Shown: positions 14,738 to 23,600 of the stretch, in pieces | Numbering within the stretch: position 1 is the first letter of the stretch | Layout of the letters: each line of letters begins with the position of its first letter | Assembly (NCBI GenBank): GCA_045126595.1 | Contig: JBGVOS010000121.1 | Span: forward strand, 1 to 27,495 | DNA: 27,495 nucleotides | DNA from: UBA1189 sp045126595 | GTDB lineage: Bacteria > Bacteroidota > Bacteroidia > Bacteroidales > Bacteroidaceae | Reading direction: 5' to 3' | Translations under genes and position numbers: made by a program | The notes under the pieces: generated by a model | Database searches by the model: none | Told to the model about the DNA's origin: nothing | The model's input: the letters and a program-made list of their open reading frames with translations, nothing else

Positions 14738-15673
14738 ATGAAAAGAGTTCATATTCTTTTGATCTCTTCCGCTCTGCTGTTGTCTTCGTGCAATACCTTG
14801 GTCAAGACAGCCCGTACGGCTGAGGTGGCCCCTTCGCTAAAGAGTGCTACGGTGGTGGACATCGTTCCTGCCACTGATCAACGTATCACCTATACGCTGG
14901 AGCCTACCAAGGCACTTCAACGCGGTGGCGTGAAGAATATCAAGCAGGCTGTTGAGGCCGAGGCGTTGGCCAAGCACGGAAATGCCGATGCACTGCTCGA
15001 GCCGCAGTATGTAATAACCAAGCGCCAGGGATTGTTTGGCAGCAAGGTGACTTCGATTACTGTGAGCGGCCGTCCTGTCTACTATCAGAATTTCCGTACG
15101 CTTAATGATACGGTTTGGTGCAATCCTGCGTTCCGTGGGGTGGATATGTATGCGCCTCAGCGTGGCTCGGGGCTTTTCGCTAAGAAAGAGACTGCTGGCT
15201 ATACCGCAGAAACTCATTCTACTCGCCCTAAAGGTTTTGATCTTTTGGTAAATCCTTTTGTGGGTGGAAAATATGTTTATAATAGTGGTGGTGATGGATA
15301 TTATGATGACTATATTGATGACTACTACTTTGCTGGTAGCTTGTGGTTAAGTGTTGGTTATCAATTTAATCCTTATTTATTTGTTGGCGCAGGTATAGGA
15401 TTGGACCCTTGGCGTGGTGATGTCGGGTCAATTCCTCTCTATTTTAACCCTCGTATTTATTTTTCAGAAAAAGAAAAGGGCGTATTTGTAGATGCGAAAT
15501 TGGGATCTGATGCTTACAGTGAGTTTGAAAGCCTTTTTATAGGGGCTTCAATTGGTTATAGCTTTGGTCGCTTAGATGCGGCAATTCAATATCTATATTA
15601 CGAAGGAACTTATGGATACCATGATGCAGAAGAATGTCGGCAATGTGGTTTATCTGTTAGCTATCGCTTCTGA
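14738..15673 (+). CDS. Lipoprotein with C-terminal beta-barrel-like domain
   Basis: A 311-residue protein. The signal peptide ends LLLSSC (Cys18). Residues about 20-150 are homologous to the preceding lipoprotein (RITYTLEP, NIKQAVEAEALAKHGNADALL, SITVSGRPVYYQNF, DTVWCNPAFR). Residues about 165-311 are new: alternating amphipathic strands rich in Gly and Tyr (NPFVGGKYVY, LWLSVGYQFNPYLFVGAGIG, FIGASIGYSFGRLDAAIQYLYY) ending in a terminal aromatic, SVSYRF. This is the pattern of a small outer-membrane beta-barrel. From about 15230 the DNA turns from GC-richer to clearly AT-rich with different codon choice, suggesting that the barrel part was joined by recombination. Substrate and role are unknown. 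A terminator follows. Confidence 0.85.
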   Translation: MKRVHILLISSALLLSSCNTLVKTARTAEVAPSLKSATVVDIVPATDQRITYTLEPTKALQRGGVKNIKQAVEAEALAKHGNADALLEPQYVITKRQGLFGSKVTSITVSGRPVYYQNFRTLNDTVWCNPAFRGVDMYAPQRGSGLFAKKETAGYTAETHSTRPKGFDLLVNPFVGGKYVYNSGGDGYYDDYIDDYYFAGSLWLSVGYQFNPYLFVGAGIGLDPWRGDVGSIPLYFNPRIYFSEKEKGVFVDAKLGSDAYSEFESLFIGASIGYSFGRLDAAIQYLYYEGTYGYHDAEECRQCGLSVSYRF

Positions 15674-15694
15674 TTGAATCTGTTTATTATTGGA

Positions 15695-15722
15695 GGGCAT
15701 GTCAGTCGACACGCCCTTTTTT
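15695..15722 (+). terminator. Intrinsic terminator after the lipoprotein pair
   Basis: GGGCATGTC-AGTC-GACACGCCC (stem of nine positions with one A-C mismatch) followed by TTTTTT, 22 nt after the stop codon of the second lipoprotein. Confidence 0.85.
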
Positions 15723-15761
15723 ATTTGTTCTTGTTGTTTTGAACGTCCCATTCTTTGTGCC

Positions 15762-15937
15762 GGGTAAAGCTGTGACTTGCAGTGGGTAAAGAGAAAAAGA
15801 TTTTTGGGTAAAGTGAAAGGTGTTTCCCTCCGCGAAGAGAACATCGTCCCTCCGCGGAGGTGAGTGTGTCTCTCCGCGGAGAGAAAGGTGCCCCATCGCG
15901 GAGGGAAAAGTTTTTCGGTTAATCGTTTGGGAAGTAT
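15762..15937 (+). repeat. 22-nt periodic array with GGGTAAAG and CTCCGCGGAG motifs
   Basis: GGGTAAAG starts at 15762, 15784 and 15806, exactly 22 nt apart. The phase then continues with CGCG centres at 15831, 15853, 15875 and 15897, again 22 nt apart. CCTCCGCGGAGG (15849-15860) and TCTCTCCGCGGAGAGA (15869-15884) are perfect palindromes. TTTCCCTCCGCG (15823-15834) is exactly complementary to CGCGGAGGGAAA (15897-15908) and closes the group. The array lies in the gap 15674-16174, after a terminator and before the M23 promoter. I see no gene in that gap. Repeats differ too much for CRISPR. Confidence 0.8.
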
Positions 15938-16113
15938 GGCTATAGTGGGTGGCAATGAAAGGAGGGACTTGTGGCGATTTATGCTATGTTGCCATAAAAT
16001 GAACTTTTGACGCCAATATGTATTGTCGGATTGGCAGTTTCAATTGTCTTGTTGTGCCTTGGGCTTGCTATGCAAGCAGAAATAGGGCTGTGTCTTGGAA
16101 ATACTGAAATAAA

Positions 16114-16145
16114 TTTGGCGTTCCACTCAGTTTGCAGTAATTTTG
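16114..16145 (+). promoter_or_regulatory. Promoter of the M23 peptidase gene
   Basis: TTTG (16114-16117), 20 nt, then TAATTTTG (16138-16145): an exact Bacteroidetes promoter, 29 nt upstream of the ATG at 16175. It may drive the whole plus-strand run to 20527. Confidence 0.75.
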
Positions 16146-16174
16146 CAAATCGAAAAAAATACAAAGTGAAAACA

Positions 16175-17029
16175 ATGACAAATAATCTCTTCAGATACTT
16201 CCTTACCGTATTGTTTGTAGGCTCTTCTGCACTCCTCCCGGCGCAAGACTTGCTGGCCGAGCAGGCACCGATGGATAAGCAGATGGCGCATATCGACTCG
16301 GTGGTGCTGAATCGGCTGATTAAGGCTGAACTCTACGAATACCCGGCTGATGACCTTTATCCCGAATGGAGCAACGAGTATGCACACAAGTATACCAACG
16401 TCACGATGCCCGACTCGCTGCTTATCGACCTCACGGGATTCTGCATGCCTACGGAGAATACAAAGGTGAACGACATCTTCGGCTATCGTCCCCGCCGCAA
16501 GCGAATGCACTACGGACTCGACATCAAGGTGGAGCGTGGCGATACCATCCGTGCGGCCTTCGACGGTAAAGTGCGCTATTGCAGCTACCAGCGTCGTGGC
16601 TACGGCCATTATGTGGTGATACGCCATCCGAACGGATTGGAGACACTCTATGCTCACCTCACCGCAAAGCTCGTGGCCGAGAACGAGGTGGTGAAGGCCG
16701 GCGACCCCATCGGACTGGGTGGTAACACGGGACGTAGCACGGGACCTCATCTGCACTTCGAGACTCGCCTCTTGGGTAAGGCGCTCAACCCTGCGCTGTT
16801 CTTCGATTTTCCCAATCAGGACGTTACGGGAGACAGCTATCTGTATACCAAACCCAAGAAAAAGGTCTATGATCCCTCAGACCCCGATACTTACTATAAG
16901 GTGCGCAGTGGCGACACGCTGAGCCGTATCGCTGCACGCAAGGGGACGACGATTAAGAATCTGTGTAAACTTAACGGCATCACCACGCAGACGACTTTGC
17001 GCGTGGGACAGGTGCTGAGACTATACTAA
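16175..17029 (+). CDS. M23-family peptidase with LysM domain
   Basis: A 284-residue exported cell-wall endopeptidase. It has a signal peptide (MTNNLFRYFLTVLFVGSSALLPAQ), a LytM/M23 domain at about 95-210, and a LysM peptidoglycan-binding domain at 240-284 (YYKVRSGDTLSRIAARKGTTI). Zinc and catalytic residues are intact: H112 and D116 (HYGLD), H161 (LYAHL), and H192/H194 (GPHLHFE). Such enzymes cut peptide cross-links in murein during growth or division. The ATG at 16175 follows a consensus promoter. The frame's upstream ATG at 16007 would place that promoter inside the gene and is rejected. It is followed after 6 nt by the DUF1599 gene. Confidence 0.93.
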   Translation: MTNNLFRYFLTVLFVGSSALLPAQDLLAEQAPMDKQMAHIDSVVLNRLIKAELYEYPADDLYPEWSNEYAHKYTNVTMPDSLLIDLTGFCMPTENTKVNDIFGYRPRRKRMHYGLDIKVERGDTIRAAFDGKVRYCSYQRRGYGHYVVIRHPNGLETLYAHLTAKLVAENEVVKAGDPIGLGGNTGRSTGPHLHFETRLLGKALNPALFFDFPNQDVTGDSYLYTKPKKKVYDPSDPDTYYKVRSGDTLSRIAARKGTTIKNLCKLNGITTQTTLRVGQVLRLY

Positions 17030-17035
17030 AAGGAT

Positions 17036-17575
17036 ATGAACACCAATCAACAATTCGAACAGGTCATCGCCACCTGTCGTGACCTCTTTGCCAAGAAACT
17101 CAAGGATTATGGCGCTGCATGGCGCATCATGCGTCCTACCTCGGTGACCGACCAGATATTCATCAAGGCCAACCGCATACGCAGCATTGAGACCAAGGGC
17201 GAGACGATGGTGGACGAGGGCATACGCTCCGAGTTTATCGGTATTGTCAACTACGGCATCATCGCTCTCATACAGCTCGAACTGGGCTACGCCGAGGCCG
17301 ATGACATGACGCCCGAGATGGCTCTTGCCAAGTATGACGAGTATGCCACCAAGGCACTCACGCTGATGAAGGCCAAGAATCACGACTACGACGAGGCGTG
17401 GCGCTCGATGCGCATCAGTTCGTATACCGACCTCATCCTGATGAAGATCTACCGCACGAAGCAGATCGAGAGCAACGAGGGGCAGACTATCGTGTCGGAG
17501 GGTATCGATGCTAACTACATGGATATGATAAACTATTCGGTGTTCGGGCTCATCAAGATTGACTTCGGTGAATAA
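17036..17575 (+). CDS. DUF1599 protein with two tandem repeats of the domain
   Basis: A 179-residue soluble protein of the DUF1599 family. It contains an obvious internal duplication offset by 93 residues: DYGAAWRIMRPTSVTDQIFIKANRI...GIVNYGIIALIQLE (24-82) and DYDEAWRSMRISSYTDLILMKIYRT...MINYSVFGLIKID (117-176). The conserved DY-AW-MR, TD and INY residues recur in both halves. The family has been linked to nucleotide modification by others, but no reaction is established that I know of. It overlaps the next gene and follows the M23 gene by 6 nt, so the three are co-transcribed. Confidence 0.88.
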   Translation: MNTNQQFEQVIATCRDLFAKKLKDYGAAWRIMRPTSVTDQIFIKANRIRSIETKGETMVDEGIRSEFIGIVNYGIIALIQLELGYAEADDMTPEMALAKYDEYATKALTLMKAKNHDYDEAWRSMRISSYTDLILMKIYRTKQIESNEGQTIVSEGIDANYMDMINYSVFGLIKIDFGE

Positions 17576-18818
17576 ATCTTCGGTTATCGCTAAGAACGTC
17601 ACCATCAACCTTCTGCGCTTCGCGCTGGCTTTGGTGTTTGCCTTCTCGGGATTCGTGAAGGCCGTGGACCCTATGGGCACGATGTTCAAGATGGCCGACT
17701 ATGCCGAGGCATTCGGCGTGGCGGTACCTCCTGCATTGCTGTGGATAGGTGCGTGGGCGCTCATCATGTTAGAGTATGTGATGGGTGTTGCGCTGTTCTT
17801 CGGCCTATATCGCCGTTTCTATTTGTGGCTCATGATAACCTTCCTTGGCGTGATGACCCCGCTGACCTTGGTGTTGGCACTGACCAATCCGGTGAGCGAT
17901 TGTGGTTGCTTCGGCGATGCGGTAGCGCTCACCCACTGGCAGACTTTCGGTAAGAATGTAGGCCTGCTCCTGATGGCCATCATCGTACTGGTGTGCCATA
18001 AGCGGATATGGCGTGTCATCTCGGAGCGCACCCAGTGGCTGGTATTTGTCTATGCTATGGCTTCGATTGTCATCTTCATGCAATACAACATCCGTCACCT
18101 CCCGGCGATGGATTTTCGTCCTTACGCCATTGGAACGAACATAGTCGATGCCATGACAATTCCCGACGATGCACCGCAGGACGAGTACGAGACACTCTTT
18201 GTGCTCGAGAAGGACGGCGTGCAGCGTACTTTTACCTTCGACAATTATCCTGACTCTACGTGGGCCTTCGTGTCGCGCGAAAATCGCTTGATAAGCAAAG
18301 GGTACGTCCCCCCCATAGCCGACTTCCATCTCATGACACTCGATGGCGAGGATGTTACGTGGGATGTTCTTGAATATCCTGGCTATACCTTCCTTATGGT
18401 AGCGCGTAATCTTGGTCGGGCCAACGAAGGTCTGCTCGATGTCATCAATGACCTTCATGACTATGCCAAGATTGGCGGACATCCGTTCTATATGCTCACT
18501 TCATCAAACATCGCGGCTATAGAGAAATGGGTCGAACATACCGGTGCAGCCTATCCCTTCCTTCAGGCCGATGAAGTATTGCTCAAGACCATGGTGCGTG
18601 CCAACCCCGGCCTTATCGTATTGAAAGACGCTACTGTCATCGGTAAATGGAGTGCCGCAGATATGCCGCGTGATGAACAGCTCAACACCTCCATAGAACG
18701 GAATGGAGCATTGTCGATAACATCACAGAAAGTCCTGTCAAAGTTTATAGCTGTACTGCTGTGGATGTTCTTCCCTTTACTGTTGCTGGTTGTGATTGAT
18801 AGAAGAAATAAGATATAA
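17568..18818 (+). CDS. DoxX-like membrane protein with thioredoxin-like C-terminal part
   Basis: A protein of about 416 residues. N-terminal membrane segments belong to the DoxX/MauE-like family (LLRFALALVFAFSGFVKAVDPMG, LGVMTPLTLVLALTNPVSDCGCFGD). The CGCFGD motif is typical of Bacteroidetes members and may be redox-active. A soluble region (about 235-375) with PPIADFHLMTLDGEDV and NPGLIVLKDATVIGKW resembles a thioredoxin/TlpA fold without the CxxC. A final membrane helix follows (KFIAVLLWMFFPLLLLVVI). The start is uncertain: GTG at 17568 overlaps DUF1599 by 8 nt, while an in-frame TTG lies at 17559. In other Bacteroidales I recall this gene being followed by triosephosphate isomerase, which is not found here. 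Confidence 0.85.
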   Translation: MNKSSVIAKNVTINLLRFALALVFAFSGFVKAVDPMGTMFKMADYAEAFGVAVPPALLWIGAWALIMLEYVMGVALFFGLYRRFYLWLMITFLGVMTPLTLVLALTNPVSDCGCFGDAVALTHWQTFGKNVGLLLMAIIVLVCHKRIWRVISERTQWLVFVYAMASIVIFMQYNIRHLPAMDFRPYAIGTNIVDAMTIPDDAPQDEYETLFVLEKDGVQRTFTFDNYPDSTWAFVSRENRLISKGYVPPIADFHLMTLDGEDVTWDVLEYPGYTFLMVARNLGRANEGLLDVINDLHDYAKIGGHPFYMLTSSNIAAIEKWVEHTGAAYPFLQADEVLLKTMVRANPGLIVLKDATVIGKWSAADMPRDEQLNTSIERNGALSITSQKVLSKFIAVLLWMFFPLLLLVVIDRRNKI

Positions 18819-18838
18819 GTTATATAAATCATTTCCGT

Positions 18839-20527
18839 ATGAAATTTTTTGAATTCCAACCCAAGTTGTTCTCTTGCATGAAGGGGTACAACAAGGCAAC
18901 CTTCATGTCCGACCTCATGGCCGGTATCATCGTAGGTATCGTGGCCCTTCCGTTGGCCATTGCGTTCGGTATTGCTTCGGGTGTTACTCCCGAGAAAGGT
19001 ATCATCACCGCCATCATTGCCGGCTTGCTCATTTCGGTGTTTGGTGGTAGTAAGGTGCAGATTGGTGGCCCCACGGGAGCCTTCATCGTCATTGTTTTCG
19101 GTATTATTGCTGACTATGGCATCGGAGGACTTACGATTGCCACCTTTATGGCTGGTATCTTCCTCATCCTAATGGGAGTGCTGCGTGTGGGTACCATCAT
19201 CAAGTATATCCCGTACCCCATCATCGTAGGTTTCACGAGCGGTATTGCGCTGACCATTTTCACCACGCAGATCAAGGACCTCTTCGGTATGCAGATTGCT
19301 GAGGTGCCGGCCGACTTTGTGAGCAAGTGGGTAGTCTACTTCCAGAATTTCGGTACAATGAACATCTGGCCGTTGCTCATCGGCATTTGCAGTATCCTCA
19401 TCATCGTCTTCACACCGAAGATAAGCAAGAAACTGCCAGGATCGCTTGTGGCCATCATTGTGATGACTGTTGTGGCGTTGCTTCTGAAGAACTATGCCGG
19501 TGTGACCACCATCGAAACCATCGGTGACCGTTTCACCATTGACCCCAACATGCCTAAGCCCGAAGTACCTAAGATTACATGGGAAGTATTCACCAAACTG
19601 ATGTCGCCCGCTCTTGTGATTGCTATGCTGGGTGCTATCGAGTCATTGCTCTCGGCTGCTGTGGCTGACGGTGTTATTGGTGATAAGCACGATAGTAACC
19701 AGGAACTCATGGGACAGGGTATTGCCAACATGGTGTGCTCGCTTTTCGGCGGTATCCCTGCTACGGGTGCTATTGCTCGCACGATGACTAATATAAATAA
19801 TGGCGGTCGAACTCCTGTGGCCGGCATCATTCATGCTCTTGTGCTACTTGCCATCTACTTCTTCCTCATGCCCTTGGCCAAGTATATTCCTATGGCATGT
19901 TTGGCGGGTATCCTTATTGTGGTGTCATACAATATGAGTGAGTGGCGCAGTTTCAAGGCTATTCTGAAGAATCCCAAGAGCGATATTATTGTGTTGCTTG
20001 TGACCTTCTTCCTCACCGTAATCTTTGATCTTACCATAGCCATCGAGATAGGCATCCTCATTGCCTGCCTGCTCTTCATGCGTCGTATGACTGAGGTGAC
20101 TAATGTTTCGGTAGAGACAGGCGAGATTGACCTCAGTGCCGACACTGACCTTCCCGACAATACCGAGCATCTCATGATTCCCGACCGTGTAGAGGTATAT
20201 GAAATCAATGGTCCCTACTTCTTCGGTATTGCTAACCGCTTTGAAGAGGTGATGAACGATATGGGTAGTACTCCTGCTGTGCGCATTATCCGTATGCGTC
20301 GTGTGCCCTTTATCGATTCTACAGGTGTACACAACCTCACCAACCTTTGCGAGAAGTGCTTGAAGAAAGACGTTCATATCGTGCTCTCAGGTGTCAATCC
20401 CAAGGTGCTTGAAGTACTTACCAAGGCAGGCTTCGATGAGCTCATCGGTAAAGATAACATTTGCAGCCACATAACTATCGCTTTGGATCGCGCTCGTGTA
20501 TTGGCTGAGGGTCTGGAAAATAAATAA
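18839..20527 (+). CDS. SulP-family anion transporter with STAS domain
   Basis: A 562-residue inner-membrane protein. It begins KLFSCMKGYNKATFMSDLMAGIIVGIVALPLAIAFGIASG, the signature start of SulP carriers, with QIGGPTGAFIVIVFG in the second repeat region and roughly 10-12 membrane segments to about residue 425. The cytoplasmic STAS domain (about 435-555) contains VPFIDSTGVHNL, the usual STAS helix motif. SulP proteins carry sulfate, bicarbonate or C4-dicarboxylates, and the substrate cannot be told from sequence. The ATG at 18839 is 20 nt after the DoxX gene, so it may be the last gene of the unit. A strong terminator follows. Confidence 0.94.
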   Translation: MKFFEFQPKLFSCMKGYNKATFMSDLMAGIIVGIVALPLAIAFGIASGVTPEKGIITAIIAGLLISVFGGSKVQIGGPTGAFIVIVFGIIADYGIGGLTIATFMAGIFLILMGVLRVGTIIKYIPYPIIVGFTSGIALTIFTTQIKDLFGMQIAEVPADFVSKWVVYFQNFGTMNIWPLLIGICSILIIVFTPKISKKLPGSLVAIIVMTVVALLLKNYAGVTTIETIGDRFTIDPNMPKPEVPKITWEVFTKLMSPALVIAMLGAIESLLSAAVADGVIGDKHDSNQELMGQGIANMVCSLFGGIPATGAIARTMTNINNGGRTPVAGIIHALVLLAIYFFLMPLAKYIPMACLAGILIVVSYNMSEWRSFKAILKNPKSDIIVLLVTFFLTVIFDLTIAIEIGILIACLLFMRRMTEVTNVSVETGEIDLSADTDLPDNTEHLMIPDRVEVYEINGPYFFGIANRFEEVMNDMGSTPAVRIIRMRRVPFIDSTGVHNLTNLCEKCLKKDVHIVLSGVNPKVLEVLTKAGFDELIGKDNICSHITIALDRARVLAEGLENK

Positions 20528-20549
20528 GAGTTTAGTTTAGTGTAAAATT

Positions 20550-20580
20550 GACGGGGGAGCATCCGATGCTCCCCCGTCTT
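20550..20580. terminator. Terminator between SulP and the CotH protein gene
   Basis: A perfect 13-bp stem (GACGGGGGAGCAT at 20550-20562 and ATGCTCCCCCGTC at 20566-20578), loop CCG, followed by TTTG on the plus strand and AATTTTA on the minus strand. It lies between convergent genes and may serve both. Confidence 0.8.
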
Positions 20581-20615
20581 TGTTGGATGGATAAGGAATC
20601 TTAGAAAGGAATATC

Positions 20616-23600
20616 TTATTCAACTCTTAACTTTATTGTTTGCGTGTTTCCATTCGAGTCTGTAACGGCTGCTATATATATGCCTTCGGGAAGAGTAGTG
20701 AGGCTGATTGCTGACTGCCCATTTAAGAGTTCGGCAGTTATTCGCAGATATGTCTTTCCTGTAGTTGTGTAGACTGTTAGAGTGGCCCATGAGGCTTCCG
20801 CATTGTATATATATAGCATTTGATCGTGATAATTCAATTGCATTTTGTCCTCATTGGTAAAAAGGTTTTTTATATTGGTATCAATTATAGGCTGTTCTAA
20901 CCATGCAGCATAGCTGTTAATGGTGTTGGGTTGAGCTATGGTAGGAGTTGTCATGACATATACCTCGTTACTTCCATCAGGGTAGAGTCCTACCGATTCT
21001 GTACCGAGATGTGGCTCATAGTAGAGGATGTCGCTCCATGTCCTGTCGGACGAGGTGAGACAGACATAACCGCCCTCAGCAGCCAGTTTGAACGGAGCGT
21101 GCAATTGATCGAAGGTGGATAGCTTGTCGGCCCAGATAATAAGGTGGCTGTAGGGCTCAATAATGGTATTCACCCAACCGTCACCGGAAATCTGATACTT
21201 GGTGGGCTTGTTTAAATTATCACTGAGGAACATGCCTTCTACATCAATAGATTGGGATGTGGTGTTGAAAAGTTCTATCCAATCATTCTTTTTATAGTAT
21301 TCGTTGACATAGATGCTATTGTCGGCACTTATTTCATTGATACGCACAGGATACCTCTTTTGTTCCTCCAGTTCTGTGTCAGTAAGCGGTTCGTATGTCG
21401 CTGTAAGGCTGAAATCTCCATTGTTTGGAAGGGTGTATTCGGCCTTTTCGCATACGATCATTTCTTGAGCACTTGTATGGATGAGCTCTGCGTCGAAGTA
21501 TATATCTGAAGACTTGTTGTCGCAGTTGTGCACTTCAATGGCGATGGAGTTGATACCTCTTTTAAAGAGTGAGGCGTCGAGAATAATAGAGCCGTTGTCA
21601 GGGTTGTTGTTTGCATAGCTTGTAGCATAAGAATTGTAGGTAACTGTTCCCTGAGGCATTAGGTGGCGTGTAGCTTCTACTCCATTGATATATACTATCA
21701 TACCATCGTCAACAGTGTAATTGAGGGTAAATTTGTCCTCGTCTGTTGGTGTCTTGGATAGTCTGAATGAATTGCGGAGATAGTAGGTGGGGCGTTTGGC
21801 ATTGGCATCGGTACCGTAGTCCAGTATGGTGTTATAGCCACGTCCGTTAGATGCATCGCTCGTGAAGTAGCCCAAGGGGGCATTTCCTTGTTCCCATGTC
21901 GAGGTGTTGTAACTGGTATTATTCCAAGTCTTTCCGTCTAAGGAACCTTGGTCGTAGTAGTCCCACGAGGCTCCCCGTGCGAGAAGTGTGGTCCCTTCGC
22001 CGGAAGTGCTGATAGCACTCCATCCTGCAAAACGATAGCCGGCCTTAGGCTCAGCTTTTAGGGTGATAGGGGCGAAGAGTGAACCGTTGAAATGTCCAGT
22101 CGGTACTTCTATGTCGTTGATACGAAGCGATGCTTTATCTATATTGGCTACGATAGATACTTTTTGTTGCAGATTGCTGTTGATTCCCATGCGCCAATAG
22201 TCTATGAGTGCTTGAATCATAGTCTCTTGGCGATAGGCAAGCGAACTCTTTATTGAATTGGCTGTACCGTAAGGGGAGCGTCCCTCAAGAGCAAGTGCCG
22301 GAGCTATGCGTGTGGCCATTTCATCGATGATGGCATTGCAACGTTCGGGTTCAAAAACACTGCCGGCTACAATACAATAGCTGTCAATGAACTGCTTGCG
22401 GAACGTGTCGTTTGATAGCATGTTGAGGAAGATGGTAACCAATTCAATCTCTTCGGTAAGGCGTCCGCCTATGTCGTAAATATAATCAAAGGTGTAGTTT
22501 TGCTTACCTTCGAAGGTATAAAAAGGACTGGTGGTACCCAATGTTCCGTCGAGGTCAAAGAGTACGAAGCGGAAACGCCCGTTCTCAATACGTGGGCGGA
22601 AAGCTTTGACATTGTTCTGTGGCCAGTCCAGACCACCGAGGTAAAACTCTACAGCCATGTAGTTGATGTATTCGTCAATGTCTACCAGGTTGCGTATCTG
22701 TTCGTAAGTAACCTCATCAGCAGCATTTTTCGAGAGTTCATACCATTCAAGGAAAGCTTCACGTGTGCCCTCCATTTGTACATAGCCCGAGTCGGGACTC
22801 ATCTCGAATTGGTCCATTTCGTCGGTGTCGATGCCCCAATTGGCATAGGCATAATGTTTGTTGTTGGGTTCGCGCATGTTGAGCATGCCCTTATACTCTC
22901 CGTTGATGAAGTGCATGACGGGTTGTACCGACTGACCGTCAACGTCGAATCCTGAAGTGTGAACGATAGTTTGCAAGGCCGCATCTTTTATACGACAATC
23001 AGTATCGTTACCACCGTTGCGTATTTGGAGTGTCTTGTGCTTGAGGAAGGGCTTATCGGCAAAGAAGGGGTAATTGATTGAATTGAGGCCTTCGTATATT
23101 TTGCTTGCTTTGAGTTTGAAGGAGTGGGGCTGCCATGCACGGCTCCATCCACCACACATGGAAAAGTCGACCTCTTGATTTGCCACCATTCCCTCTTCGG
23201 GTGTGATGTATTCAAAGTTTACAGGGCGATCCCAGTCCATGTTCCAATTGCAAGGGCTGCTCTGTCCGTTGCCTGTACGACCGTTTACTCCCTTGACATA
23301 TACACCGAGATAATCATCATAAAGGTTCACGGGATCGGTAACGACGGAGATGATGGGTAGCATGTAATCGTTGTCCTTATATATATAAGAGCGTGTCACT
23401 ACCTGGCTCGGCAATTTGTCTTCTTGGAAAAGGCGAAAACGGTAGGTCGTTGTATTGGTTACGTTGAAACTTCCATTTGTGTTAGTGTAGCCATTGGTGA
23501 GGGTTGGGGTTGTGCCATCGGTCGTGTAACGCAGAGTAGTTCCTACTGGTATTTGCACGTTAAAAGAGAAAGGTGTGGTAAACAGACAAGCATCTTTGTC

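Noticed and set aside
15762..15937. CRISPR array
   Set aside because: Units are 22 nt in total, with only about 8-10 nt conserved and the motif changing mid-array. There is no direct repeat of CRISPR length, and no cas gene in the window.
16007..16174. 56-residue N-terminal extension of the M23 peptidase
   Set aside because: It would contain the consensus promoter at 16114-16145 and bury the signal peptide. The ATG at 16175 fits better.
16127..16756. 209-codon minus-strand frame opposite the M23 gene
   Set aside because: Shadow of a well-supported peptidase gene. His/Val-rich composition typical of antisense frames.
17805..18482. 225-codon minus-strand frame opposite the DoxX gene
   Set aside because: Antisense shadow. 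The plus-strand protein has clear membrane and family motifs.
20526..20542. Trace of the TTTAG heptamer after the SulP gene
   Set aside because: Only about two imperfect units (AGAGTTT, AGTTTAGTG), which is too short to separate from chance.
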